From Myxococcales bacterium (GTDB lineage: Bacteria; Myxococcota_A; Bradymonadia; Bradymonadales; Bradymonadaceae), in the NCBI GenBank assembly GCA_007120915.1, contig SKMT01000609.1, positions 1 to 13,555 of the forward strand: DNA of 13,555 bases, in the 5' to 3' direction. Positions 1 to 7,268 of this stretch are shown here, one piece after another. The notes below the pieces were generated by a model, which was given only the letters and a program-made list of their open reading frames with translations, had not been told where the DNA came from and made no database searches. Each line of letters begins with the position of its first letter. Position 1 is the stretch's first letter. Position numbers and translations under genes: made by a program.

Positions 1-597
1 CGCTACTTCATGCACACCACCCTGTATCGAAAGCCCATCACCTACGCGATCGAAAACCTCGAAGAGGCCACCCGCCGCATCGCCTACCTCTACGAGACCC
101 TCCATCGCATCGACGAAGCACTCACCGGCTCCGACATCGACGACCCCGGCGGCGATTTCATCGATGATTACACCGAACTTGCCAACCACTTTCGCCAGCG
201 CTACGAAGATGCTCTGGCCGATGACTTCAACACACCGAAGGCACTGGCGCTGATCGGCGAGCTTGCCCGGGCAGCCAACGAGGCGGTTCAATCGACCGAC
301 CAGCCCACCGGTGAGGTGGCGAACACACTGGCAACGTTTCGCGACGATCTGGGCTGGGCGGGCTCCATTCTCGGAATGCTTCAACGCGATCCCGCCGAGG
401 CCCTCGACGAACTTCGTGAGCTGCGGCTGCAGGCAATGGAGTTGGATCCGGACCAGATCGAAGAAAAGATCGCCGCCCGCAAGCAGGCTCGAGACCAACA
501 GGATTGGGAGCGCGCCGACGCACTTCGAGATGAACTCGATGAAATGGGCGTCGAAATTATGGATTCTGCCGACGGCACAAGCTGGCGGCTGAAGTAA
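1..597 (+). CDS. cysS: Cysteinyl-tRNA synthetase, C-terminal part (5' end outside window)
   Basis: The reading frame is open from base 1 and ends at TAA 595-597. It encodes the last 198 or so residues of class I cysteinyl-tRNA synthetase, which charges tRNA-Cys in the cytoplasm. The first residues, RYFMHTTLYRKPITY, match the segment after the catalytic domain (R-Y-x-L-x-x-x-H-Y-R-x-P-x-x-Y in the family). The tail matches the family's C-terminal anticodon-binding region: ARKQARDQQDWERADALRDE, then a short stretch ending GTSWRLK, as in the usual R-x-x-A-R-x-x-K-D-W-x-x-A-D...G-T-x-W. The HIGH and KMSKS motifs would lie upstream of the window and cannot be checked. The ATG at base 10 is internal, because the homology continues upstream of it. 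The next gene starts 59 bases downstream on the same strand. Confidence 0.95.
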   Translation, partial: RYFMHTTLYRKPITYAIENLEEATRRIAYLYETLHRIDEALTGSDIDDPGGDFIDDYTELANHFRQRYEDALADDFNTPKALALIGELARAANEAVQSTDQPTGEVANTLATFRDDLGWAGSILGMLQRDPAEALDELRELRLQAMELDPDQIEEKIAARKQARDQQDWERADALRDELDEMGVEIMDSADGTSWRLK

Positions 598-656
598 CCA
601 TCCGTTACGCTCGTCGTCGGCTATTCTGCTGCACAAACTACAATCAGAGGTACCCC

Positions 657-2885
657 GTGAGTGAATCCACCAGTGGCGACATCCTTGTTCACGACTACGA
701 TGAGGAGTGGTTTACCCAGCGCGGCATCGACGACGAACGGGTCATCGAAGCGCTGGGTGAGGTGCCCCGAAAACCATTCGTTCTGCCCGGAGACGACGAC
801 GGCCAACTGCCCTCCAAGGTACTTCCACCGATTGAGGTCGTCGGAAAGCTCGTCTCCGCTCTCGCGCTCGAAGACGACGACACGGTGCTCGAAGTCGGTA
901 CCGACACCGGCTACATCAGTGCACTGCTCGCGGAGTTGGCCGACCAGGTCTACACCGTTGAGCGCCGCCTTCAGATCGCCAAGCTCGCCGAGGGACGCTT
1001 CGAAGAGTTGGACATCGAGAATATCGAAATTCTCTACGGCCCCCGGCTCAGCGAATATGCCCTCAATGCTCCCTATGATGCCATTCTCGTGTCTGCCGTC
1101 GCCCCCACGGTGCCAGAAAAACTCAAAGAACGGCTCGCCGTCGGTGGCCGCCTGGTCGTCCCCATCGGGGAAGGCAAGCGCAACCCGGAAGTCGTCTGTG
1201 TGGAGCGCGTGGACGAAGAGAGCTTTCAGCGCGCGTCGTTCGGCCAGCTTCGATTCTCTTCGAAGCTGGGCGAAATTCTGGTGGAACTGGGAGTAGCCGA
1301 CCGCGAGGATGTGGAACTGGCGGCACTGGAAGCGGACGCCGACGGCAAACGCATCGGTGAAGCCCTTCTGGAGTACTCCCATGTGCAGGAAAAGGATCTG
1401 GTGCGGGCGCTGGCGATCCAGCGGGGATTGAAGATCGCGCCGGTAGACCAGCTTTTGGAGCGGGCCAATCATGAACTGGCCTTCTCCGTTCCCCGGGCCT
1501 TTCTGGAGCACCACCAGGTCATCCCTCTGGTCATCGACAACAACACCCTGGCAGTCGCGACCGTCGACCCCGACGCTCCGGCCATCGAACTGGCCCGCAT
1601 CCTCGATGCGGACGCCGTCGAAACTTATCTGGTCACGACCGGACAGTTCCAGCGCATCTGGAACACCATTCTCGAGGGCCGCAGCCGACCCACCACCGAC
1701 GACGACACCCTGAAAGGGCGGGTGGAATCGAAATTCGAAAAGATACTGCAGACGGCCTCACGACTCGGCGCCTCCACCATCCACATCGATACCGAAACCG
1801 AGGGTGGGCGGGTGCGATTTCGGCTCGACGACGATCAACTCAAGACCATCCCGGAGATGATTCTGGAGCCGATGGAAATTGATTATCTGGTCGAGTTTCT
1901 CAAGATCGGCGCCGATCTCGACGTGCTGGAGCAGCGCATACCCCAGCGAGGGCGATTTTCCTGGATGCGCGATGCCAGGACCTATCACCTCAACGTCCAT
2001 GTGATGCCCTCGGTGCTGGGCGAACAGTTGTCCATTCAGCTTCTGTCCCATGGGGCCGAATGTCCTACGCTCGACCAGATCGGATTTCCTCCCGATATCA
2101 TCTCCGATCTGGAGGTGGTACTCGAACGGCTTCCGGGGTTGCTGCTGATCGTCGGGCCCCGTCACATCGCCAAGCGCGACACCCTGTACGCCCTGCTTTC
2201 GATGCTTGCCGAAGACGATTCACTCAAGGTTGCCACCGTCGAAGAGGACGTGCGCTACACCGTCGACAACGTCCAGCAGGCGCTCGCCCAGCCGGACCGT
2301 GACTTCGGATACCGCAAAGCGATCCGTGAATTTGTGCGGTTTCCCGTCGATGTCCTCGGCATCGATGAGCTTCCCAACCCTGAGATCGTTCTCGAAGCAA
2401 TCAATGCCGCACGCCGCGGCCCCTCAGTCCTCGCCACGATGCATGGCCACGATGCGGCCCACGTCGTCGGCGGCCTGCGCGAATTCGGGCTTCCCGCCGA
2501 AACGCTGGCCCACGGCATCAGTGCCGTGCTCACCCAGCGGTCGGTATCCAAGATCTGCTCCGGTTGCCGCCGCGAAGTCGAGGTCGACGATCTGATGGCC
2601 GAAGAGTTGTTCGATGGCGACGTTCCCGACGGATTTCAGGCCTTCCGCGGCACCGGCTGCACAGACTGCGAACAGACCGGAGTCGAAGACCAACTGCCAC
2701 TGCTGGAGCTGATCCCCTTCGGCGACAGCATCCGCCAGGCGGTCTTGAACGAAAAATCCCCCGAACAAATTCGGTCCATCGCCGCCAGCGCAGGGCTGGA
2801 AACCCTCTCGGACTTCGCCCTTCGGCTCGCCTCCCAGGGCAAGATTCCGGTCGACGAACTCAAAGGGTGGTTTTCCCGCTCCTGA
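657..2885 (+). CDS. PCMT-like methyltransferase fused to degenerate GspE/PilB-type secretion ATPase
   Basis: This 742-residue protein starts at GTG 657, after AGAGGT. Residues about 15-200 resemble protein-L-isoaspartate O-methyltransferase: an RGIDDERVIEAL start, an SAM-site motif LEVGTDTGY (78-86), VYTVER (98-103) and GGRLVVPIGEG (163-173). The family's G-Q-T-I-S-x-P loop, which carries the catalytic Ser, is replaced by KVLPPIEVVGKL, and the G-D-G motif by YGPR. Residues about 203-340 look like a GspE N-terminal (MshEN) domain with repeated LGE-x-L-x-E patterns. Residues about 355-740 look like a type II secretion/type IV pilus ATPase. The P-loop is eroded to GPRHIAKRD (500-508) where the family has G-P-T-G-S-G-K-T-T. 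A Walker B-like DVLGIDE (565-571) and a His-box-like ATMHGHDA remain. The zinc tetracysteine site is intact (Cys634, 637, 668, 671), and so is the C-terminal tail. ATP hydrolysis and isoaspartate repair are both doubtful, so a regulatory or scaffold role is inferred. No gsp or pil genes are adjacent. Confidence 0.88.
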   Translation: MSESTSGDILVHDYDEEWFTQRGIDDERVIEALGEVPRKPFVLPGDDDGQLPSKVLPPIEVVGKLVSALALEDDDTVLEVGTDTGYISALLAELADQVYTVERRLQIAKLAEGRFEELDIENIEILYGPRLSEYALNAPYDAILVSAVAPTVPEKLKERLAVGGRLVVPIGEGKRNPEVVCVERVDEESFQRASFGQLRFSSKLGEILVELGVADREDVELAALEADADGKRIGEALLEYSHVQEKDLVRALAIQRGLKIAPVDQLLERANHELAFSVPRAFLEHHQVIPLVIDNNTLAVATVDPDAPAIELARILDADAVETYLVTTGQFQRIWNTILEGRSRPTTDDDTLKGRVESKFEKILQTASRLGASTIHIDTETEGGRVRFRLDDDQLKTIPEMILEPMEIDYLVEFLKIGADLDVLEQRIPQRGRFSWMRDARTYHLNVHVMPSVLGEQLSIQLLSHGAECPTLDQIGFPPDIISDLEVVLERLPGLLLIVGPRHIAKRDTLYALLSMLAEDDSLKVATVEEDVRYTVDNVQQALAQPDRDFGYRKAIREFVRFPVDVLGIDELPNPEIVLEAINAARRGPSVLATMHGHDAAHVVGGLREFGLPAETLAHGISAVLTQRSVSKICSGCRREVEVDDLMAEELFDGDVPDGFQAFRGTGCTDCEQTGVEDQLPLLELIPFGDSIRQAVLNEKSPEQIRSIAASAGLETLSDFALRLASQGKIPVDELKGWFSRS

Positions 2886-2938
2886 TATGTCGTCTGCTCA
2901 CACGCCGAACCCACAACCTTCGCTTCCGGACAATTACC

Positions 2939-4312
2939 GTGACCACCGATCCGATCTTCGAGTTCATTGAATCCAAGGAAGACCGCTTTCTCGAGGAGCT
3001 GTTCGAGCTGCTTCGTATCCCCTCCATCTCCACGGACGACGAGCACGCAGAACAGGTTCAACAGGCTGCCCACTGGCTCGCCGCACACCTTGAGTCCATC
3101 GGCATCGCCGACGTCGCCGTCCATCCCACTGACGGACACCCCATCGTCTACGCTCGCCACTGCCATGCCGGCGACGACGCTCCCACCCTGCTGATATACG
3201 GCCACTACGACGTGCAGCCCCCGGATCCGCTCGACGAGTGGAAATCGCCCCCCTTCGAACCGCAGGTGCGCGACGGCAAGATCTTCGCCCGCGGTGCCAC
3301 CGACGACAAAGGCCAGTTCTTCGCCCATGTCAAAGGCCTGGAAGCCTGGCTTGCCACCGCCGGGGAGCTGCCGGTGAACGTCAAGATTCTGCTGGAGGGC
3401 GAAGAAGAGATCGGTAGCAAACATCTGGGCGACTGGGTGCGCGACCACAGCGACGAGCTGGCCTGCGATGCGGTGATCATCTCCGACTCCTCGATGTTCG
3501 CCCCCGGCATCCCCTCGATCACCTACTCGCTTCGAGGGCTGGCCTACCTGGAGATGACCGTCCACGGGCCCAGCCACGATCTGCACTCCGGGCTGTACGG
3601 AGGAGCAGTACCCAATCCGATCAACGAACTGACGCGTATCATCGCTCAGCTTCACGACGACGACGGTCGGGTGACCATCCCCGGGTTCTACGACGATGTG
3701 CGCGAGCTTCAGCCCGATGAACGACAGGCCATCGCCGAGTTGCCCTTCGACGAGCAGGACTTCGTCGATGAAACCGGCGTGGCCGAACTGAAGGGCGAAG
3801 ATGGCTATTCGACGCTCGAACGCATCTGGGCCCGGCCCACCCTCGACTGCAACGGCATCTGGGGTGGGTTTACCGGCGACGGCGCCAAGACGGTGCTTCC
3901 GGCGACAGCCCACGCCAAGTTCTCCTGCCGACTCGTCGCCGATCAGGACCCCGACGACATCGCCCAGCGCGCCCAGCAATGGGTCGAAGAGCTCGCCGAT
4001 GATGCCGTGCGCGTCGAAACCCGGATGTTCCACGGCGGCCAGCCGGTGCTGATGGACCGGGATGGTCCCCAGGTCCAGGCCGCCTGCCGTGCACTCGAAC
4101 AGGTCTGGGATCATGAAGTGGTGTTCACCCGCGGCGGTGGAACGATTCCCGTCGTCTCCGTGTTCTCCCAACTGCTGGACGTGCCCACAGTGCTGATCGG
4201 CTTTGGCCTGGAGGACGATCGGCTGCACAGCCCCAATGAGAAATTCAATCTGGAGAACTTCTATGCCGGCATCCGCACCAGCGCCCGGTTGTGGGAGCAG
4301 TTGGCCCGGTAA
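2939..4312 (+). CDS. M20 family metallo-dipeptidase
   Basis: This 457-residue cytoplasmic zinc peptidase of the M20 (ArgE/DapE/CPG2/carnosinase-like) family should cleave dipeptides or short N-acyl amino acids; the exact substrate cannot be read from the sequence. All the metal and catalytic positions expected of the family are visible: His89 and Asp91 in IYGHYDVQP, Asp122 in RGATDDKGQ, the Glu pair 156-157 in LEGEEEIGS, Asp183 in IISDSS, and His430 in LHSPNEKF. The insert with VHGPSHDLHSGLYGG fits the lid/dimerisation domain of the longer dipeptidase subgroup, and the length suits that group. GTG 2939 was chosen because it puts about 26 residues before the conserved IPSIS motif. The frame extends upstream into the previous gene, but that part has no homology. 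The gap to the fusion gene is 53 bases, and the next gene's likely start is 7 bases past the stop. Confidence 0.93.
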   Translation: MTTDPIFEFIESKEDRFLEELFELLRIPSISTDDEHAEQVQQAAHWLAAHLESIGIADVAVHPTDGHPIVYARHCHAGDDAPTLLIYGHYDVQPPDPLDEWKSPPFEPQVRDGKIFARGATDDKGQFFAHVKGLEAWLATAGELPVNVKILLEGEEEIGSKHLGDWVRDHSDELACDAVIISDSSMFAPGIPSITYSLRGLAYLEMTVHGPSHDLHSGLYGGAVPNPINELTRIIAQLHDDDGRVTIPGFYDDVRELQPDERQAIAELPFDEQDFVDETGVAELKGEDGYSTLERIWARPTLDCNGIWGGFTGDGAKTVLPATAHAKFSCRLVADQDPDDIAQRAQQWVEELADDAVRVETRMFHGGQPVLMDRDGPQVQAACRALEQVWDHEVVFTRGGGTIPVVSVFSQLLDVPTVLIGFGLEDDRLHSPNEKFNLENFYAGIRTSARLWEQLAR

Positions 4313-4319
4313 CACGAGC

Positions 4320-4694
4320 TTGCTGTTGTTCGTCGCCGGCGTACTGTTGATCACTTCAACGGCGTGGTTCGGCTGCGACGGAGACGACGGTGAACGCAAA
4401 CGCATCGCCGAACAACGCGCCGAACTGCAGGCGAGATACCACGGCGAAGTCACGGTGATGGCCGCCCGCGAAATCGTGCTGCTTCACCCCGCCTCCGAGC
4501 GCCAGCGACAGGCTCGTGAACAACTGCTGTTTCTCGAACAGCACCAGGATCAGTTCGACCAGGCTCAACAGGACGTGGCTCAACAAGACCTGTCGGACTC
4601 CTCTCAACAACAGACCGACGAACCTGCCCCGAAGCCGGTTGACCCCGACGAACTTCCGGGAACCATCGATTCCGACAGGGAGACAGACCGATGA
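4320..4694 (+). CDS. Small hypothetical protein, N-terminal membrane anchor plus Gln-rich helix
   Basis: I do not recognise this 124-residue protein. The frame is compelling by context: it fills the gap between the M20 gene (stop 4310-4312) and the DUF423 gene, whose ATG overlaps its stop as ATGA (4691-4694). It has no in-frame ATG or GTG after the M20 stop, so TTG 4320 is the likely start. TTG 4326 is an alternative. Residues 2-18 are hydrophobic and end in WFGC (Cys19), followed by the acidic run DGDDGE. This could be a signal anchor or an atypical lipoprotein signal; the -3 to -1 residues are a poor lipobox and the N-terminus has no positive charge. Residues about 25-100 look helical and very rich in Gln, Glu and Arg, possibly a coiled coil. 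The tail is Pro- and Asp-rich. It may be an envelope protein co-translated with the DUF423 protein. Confidence 0.6.
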   Translation: MLLFVAGVLLITSTAWFGCDGDDGERKRIAEQRAELQARYHGEVTVMAAREIVLLHPASERQRQAREQLLFLEQHQDQFDQAQQDVAQQDLSDSSQQQTDEPAPKPVDPDELPGTIDSDRETDR

Positions 4695-5065
4695 AAATTT
4701 TCGTTCTCCTCGGCAGTATTTTCGCGCTGATCGGTGTCGCCGCCGGCGCCTACGGCGCCCACGGACTGCCCGATCACCTGGGCGACGATATGGTCGGCTA
4801 CTGGCAGACCGCCGTGCAGTACCAGATGTACCATGCCCTGGCGCTGTTCGGTGCTGCCTGGCTACACAGCCAGACCGAGGCGATCTCGGCGCTGGTCGCC
4901 GGCTGGTGCTTCGCCGCCGGGATTCTGGTGTTCTCCGGGTCGCTGTACATCCTGGTGCTCACCGGCTCTCGCGGACTCGGCGCGGTCACTCCCGTCGGCG
5001 GGCTGGCGATGATGGTCGGCTGGCTGGGCTGCATTCTGGCTGCACTAAAACTCGGGAGTACCTGA
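4691..5065 (+). CDS. DUF423 family inner-membrane protein
   Basis: This is a 124-residue integral membrane protein with about four hydrophobic helices (roughly residues 2-20, 43-60, 67-87 and 97-118). It matches the DUF423 family (YgdD-like in E. coli) in its signature elements: AAGAYGAHGLP near the N-terminus, TAVQYQMYHALAL (37-49), FSGSLYILVLTG (about 80-91) and TPVGGLAMMVGW (about 99-110). Family length is about 120-130 residues, so it is full length. Its biochemical function is not established. ATG 4691 overlaps the stop of the previous gene, a typical sign of translational coupling. The hutH start lies 1 base past its TGA. Confidence 0.92.
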   Translation: MKIFVLLGSIFALIGVAAGAYGAHGLPDHLGDDMVGYWQTAVQYQMYHALALFGAAWLHSQTEAISALVAGWCFAAGILVFSGSLYILVLTGSRGLGAVTPVGGLAMMVGWLGCILAALKLGST

Positions 5066-5066
5066 C

Positions 5067-6635
5067 ATGATTGAACCGCTGGCCGTTGGCAAACAACAAC
5101 TGAATCTGAAACGGATCGAACAGGTCGTCTTCGACCAGCGGCCGGTGACCATCGACGAAGAGGCGATGGAAGCGATCGAATCTTCGGCGGCGTTCGTGCA
5201 TCGGATGGCACACAGCGGCACCGCCGTCTACGGGGTGACCACCGGCTTTGGTGCCAACCGCGACCAGACCATCGATCCCAAAGATGCCGAAACACTCCAG
5301 CAGCGGCTGATCGTCAGCCACGCCTGTGGCGTCGGCGATCCACTGGACGAAGAGGTGGTGCGGGCGATGATGCTGCTTCGCATCAACGCTCTGGCCCGGG
5401 GCAACTCCGGGATCCGCCCGGCGACGCTGAATCTGCTCGTGGAGATGCTGAACCGAAATGTCCATCCCGTCGTCCCCGAGATGGGAAGCGTCGGCGCCAG
5501 CGGCGATCTCTGTCCTCTGGCGCACATGTGCCTGCCCATCATCGGGCTCGGCGAGGTGGTCCTCGACGGCGAGACCGTCTCTGCATCCGCCGGATTCGAA
5601 GCGGTGGGGCTGGAGCCGACGCAACTGACCTACAAGGAGGGGCTGGCACTTCTCAACGGCACCCAGGCGATGACGGCGGTGGGCGCCATCGTCGCCATCC
5701 GCTTCCGACAGCTTCTCGACTGCGCCGATGCCGTCGGTGCGATGAGCCTCGACGCCGTCGCCGGCCGCCTGGAAGCGCTCGATGACCGCATCCACCAGCT
5801 TCGCGCCCGCGTCGGCCAGATCAGAAGCGCCGAACATGTTCGCGCCATGGTCGCCGGCAGCGAGCTCGCCGGAGCCGAACCGGGCACCGTCGACGGCAAG
5901 GTCGAGTATATCCAGGACTCCTACAGCCTCCGGTGTATGCCCCAGGTCCACGGCGCCAGCCGCGATGTGCTCGATCACGTCACCGATGTGCTGGTCACCG
6001 AATCCAATGCCGTCACCGACAATCCGTTGGTCTTCACTCCCGACGACGACCACGACGGCGCCATCCTCTCCGGTGGCAACTTCCACGGCCAGCCCGTAGC
6101 CATGGCCCTCGATTATCTGTCGCTGGCCATCTCCGAGATTGGCTCCGTGGCCGAACGCCGCTGCGCCAAGCTGACCGACAAGTACTTCTCGGAGGGACTT
6201 CCACCGTTTCTGGTCGACGAACCGGGGCTGAACTCGGGGATGATGATCCCCCAGTACGTCGCCGCCGCTCTGGCCTCGGAGAACAAAAACCGCGCCCACC
6301 CCGCAAGCGTCGACTCCCTGACCACCAGCGCCAACATGGAGGATCACGTCTCGATGGGCATGCATGCTGCGCTGCATGCACTCGACGTGGTCGAGAATGT
6401 GGAGCGCATCGTCGCCATCGAATACCTCATCGCCGCCCAGGCACTGGACCTGCGCGAAGGGTTCACCCCCGGCGAGGGCACCGGGGCCGCCCGTGACGCA
6501 CTGCGCGAACAGGTCTCCTTTTTGGACCGCGACCGCATCCTGGCCGACGACATCAACACTGCCACCGATCTGGTCCGCGCCGGCATACCGGCTCAGATTC
6601 TCGAAGAAACGAAACAACGGCAGGCAAATCTATAA
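5067..6635 (+). CDS. hutH: Histidine ammonia-lyase (histidase)
   Basis: This 522-residue cytoplasmic enzyme of the MIO (aromatic amino acid lyase) family is predicted to convert L-histidine to trans-urocanate and ammonia. The self-forming MIO cofactor triad Ala144-Ser145-Gly146 is present in GSVGASGDLCPLAHM. Other active-site positions match histidase: Tyr55 in YGVTTGFG, His85 in SHACGVG, and Gln283, Tyr286 and Arg289 in IQDSYSLRC. The ISGGNFH-like block reads LSGGNFHGQPVAMALD, and LDLREG is present near the C-terminus. The SH pair and TSANxEDHVSM favour histidase over phenylalanine or tyrosine lyase; the usual Gln in SANQEDHVSM is Met here. Length is close to the usual 505-515. ATG 5067 follows GGGAG (5053-5057). 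No hutU, hutI, hutG or hutC is nearby. Tyrosine lyase or aminomutase activity is less likely but not excluded. Confidence 0.94.
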   Translation: MIEPLAVGKQQLNLKRIEQVVFDQRPVTIDEEAMEAIESSAAFVHRMAHSGTAVYGVTTGFGANRDQTIDPKDAETLQQRLIVSHACGVGDPLDEEVVRAMMLLRINALARGNSGIRPATLNLLVEMLNRNVHPVVPEMGSVGASGDLCPLAHMCLPIIGLGEVVLDGETVSASAGFEAVGLEPTQLTYKEGLALLNGTQAMTAVGAIVAIRFRQLLDCADAVGAMSLDAVAGRLEALDDRIHQLRARVGQIRSAEHVRAMVAGSELAGAEPGTVDGKVEYIQDSYSLRCMPQVHGASRDVLDHVTDVLVTESNAVTDNPLVFTPDDDHDGAILSGGNFHGQPVAMALDYLSLAISEIGSVAERRCAKLTDKYFSEGLPPFLVDEPGLNSGMMIPQYVAAALASENKNRAHPASVDSLTTSANMEDHVSMGMHAALHALDVVENVERIVAIEYLIAAQALDLREGFTPGEGTGAARDALREQVSFLDRDRILADDINTATDLVRAGIPAQILEETKQRQANL

Positions 6636-6645
6636 TCGTAGTCTA

Positions 6646-6723
6646 CTGCACGGCTTCCCTCCCCACTCGTGCCTCGTGGGGAGGTGCCGCGAAGCGGCGC
6701 AGCGGCACCCCGCAAACCAGAAG
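6646..6723 (+). repeat. REP-like palindromic repeat, copy 1
   Basis: This is the first of two 78-bp copies that share the same ends (CTGCACGGCTTCCCT ... ACCAGAAG). It holds two hairpins. Hairpin A is a 9-bp stem spanning 6658-6684, with arms CCTCCCCAC and GTGGGGAGG and loop TCGTGCCTC (6667-6675). Hairpin B follows at about 6683-6710, with arms GGTGCCGC and GCGGCACC and a nested GCCGC-GAA-GCGGC. It lies directly after the hutH stop. The palindromic, non-coding form and intergenic position resemble REP elements moved by TnpA-REP (RAYT) proteins. No such gene is in the window, and no T-run follows to make a standard terminator. Confidence 0.85.
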
Positions 6724-6734
6724 ATATTCATCCC

Positions 6735-6812
6735 CTGCACGGCTTCCCTCCCTACGAGGCACGAGTGGGGAGGTGCCGCGAAGCGGCGGAGGGGTACCCC
6801 GAAAACCAGAAG
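6735..6812 (+). repeat. REP-like palindromic repeat, copy 2, hairpin A inverted
   Basis: This is the second 78-bp copy, 89 bp after the first and ending 8 bases before the dtd ATG. Its hairpin A (6747-6773) has arms CTCCCTAC and GTGGGGAG around loop GAGGCACGA (6756-6764). That loop is the exact reverse complement of the copy 1 loop, so the hairpin is inverted relative to its flanks, with one C-to-T change in an arm. Hairpin B differs at its 3' side and ends in the perfect palindrome GGGGTACCCC (6791-6800). The trailing AGAAGAGGA overlaps the dtd ribosome binding site, so folding here could affect dtd translation; that effect is inferred. Confidence 0.85.
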
Positions 6813-6820
6813 AGGAAACC

Positions 6821-7267
6821 ATGCGAGCAATCATCCAACGCGTCCGCAACGCCGAAGTAACCGTCCACGGCGACACAACCGGCGCCATCGACCAGGGCCT
6901 GCTGGTCTTTCTGGGCGTCGGTGACGGCGATGATGACGAGGACCTGGAGTATCTGGTCGACAAGATCATCCACCTTCGGATCTTCGCGGACGACGACGGC
7001 AAGATGAACCGGTCGCTGATCGACGTGGAGGGGCAGATGCTGGTGGTCAGCCAGTTTACCCTCTATGCGGACACCAGCCGCGGGCGCCGCCCCAGCTTCG
7101 GCGATGCCATGGCGCCGGGCCCCGCCGAAGAGATGTACGAAACCTTTGTGAAAAGAGTCGAAGACGCCGGCATCCACGTCGATACCGGTGTATTCGGCAA
7201 GATGATGGACGTACAACTGCTCAACGACGGGCCGGTGACCATCTTTATCGATTCCACCGAACGATAG
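6821..7267 (+). CDS. dtd: D-aminoacyl-tRNA deacylase
   Basis: This 148-residue cytoplasmic proofreading enzyme hydrolyses D-aminoacyl-tRNAs (and Gly mischarged on tRNA-Ala), keeping D-residues out of proteins. It begins MRAIIQRV, as the family does. The two hallmark motifs are present: SQFTLYAD (about residues 79-86, the S-Q-F-T-L motif) and NDGPVTIFID near the C-terminus, which carries the Gly-cisPro that screens chirality. Length is normal (about 145-150). ATG 6821 was chosen because AGAGGA (6811-6816) sits just upstream and the family starts here. The frame continues upstream into the repeat, but that part is not homologous. It converges on the DUF4105 gene with a single base between stop codons. 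Confidence 0.96.
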   Translation: MRAIIQRVRNAEVTVHGDTTGAIDQGLLVFLGVGDGDDDEDLEYLVDKIIHLRIFADDDGKMNRSLIDVEGQMLVVSQFTLYADTSRGRRPSFGDAMAPGPAEEMYETFVKRVEDAGIHVDTGVFGKMMDVQLLNDGPVTIFIDSTER

Positions 7268-7268
7268 A

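Noticed and set aside
2564..2938. Upstream extension of the M20 frame into the fusion gene
   Set aside because: The residues are Arg/Pro-rich out-of-frame translation of the fusion gene. Family homology begins only after GTG 2939.
2636..4453. Long minus-strand open frame (605 codons) opposite the M20 and fusion genes
   Set aside because: It is antisense to well-recognised genes. Its translation is low-complexity and matches no family. Such frames are expected opposite GC-rich genes with G/C third positions.
4986..6617. Long minus-strand open frame (543 codons) opposite hutH
   Set aside because: hutH is unmistakable on the plus strand. The antisense product is an unstructured Gly/Asp/Val-rich shadow with no motifs.
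6773..6820. Upstream extension of dtd through the palindromic repeat
   Set aside because: dtd proteins start at M-R-A-x-x-Q-R, encoded from ATG 6821 with AGAGGA upstream.
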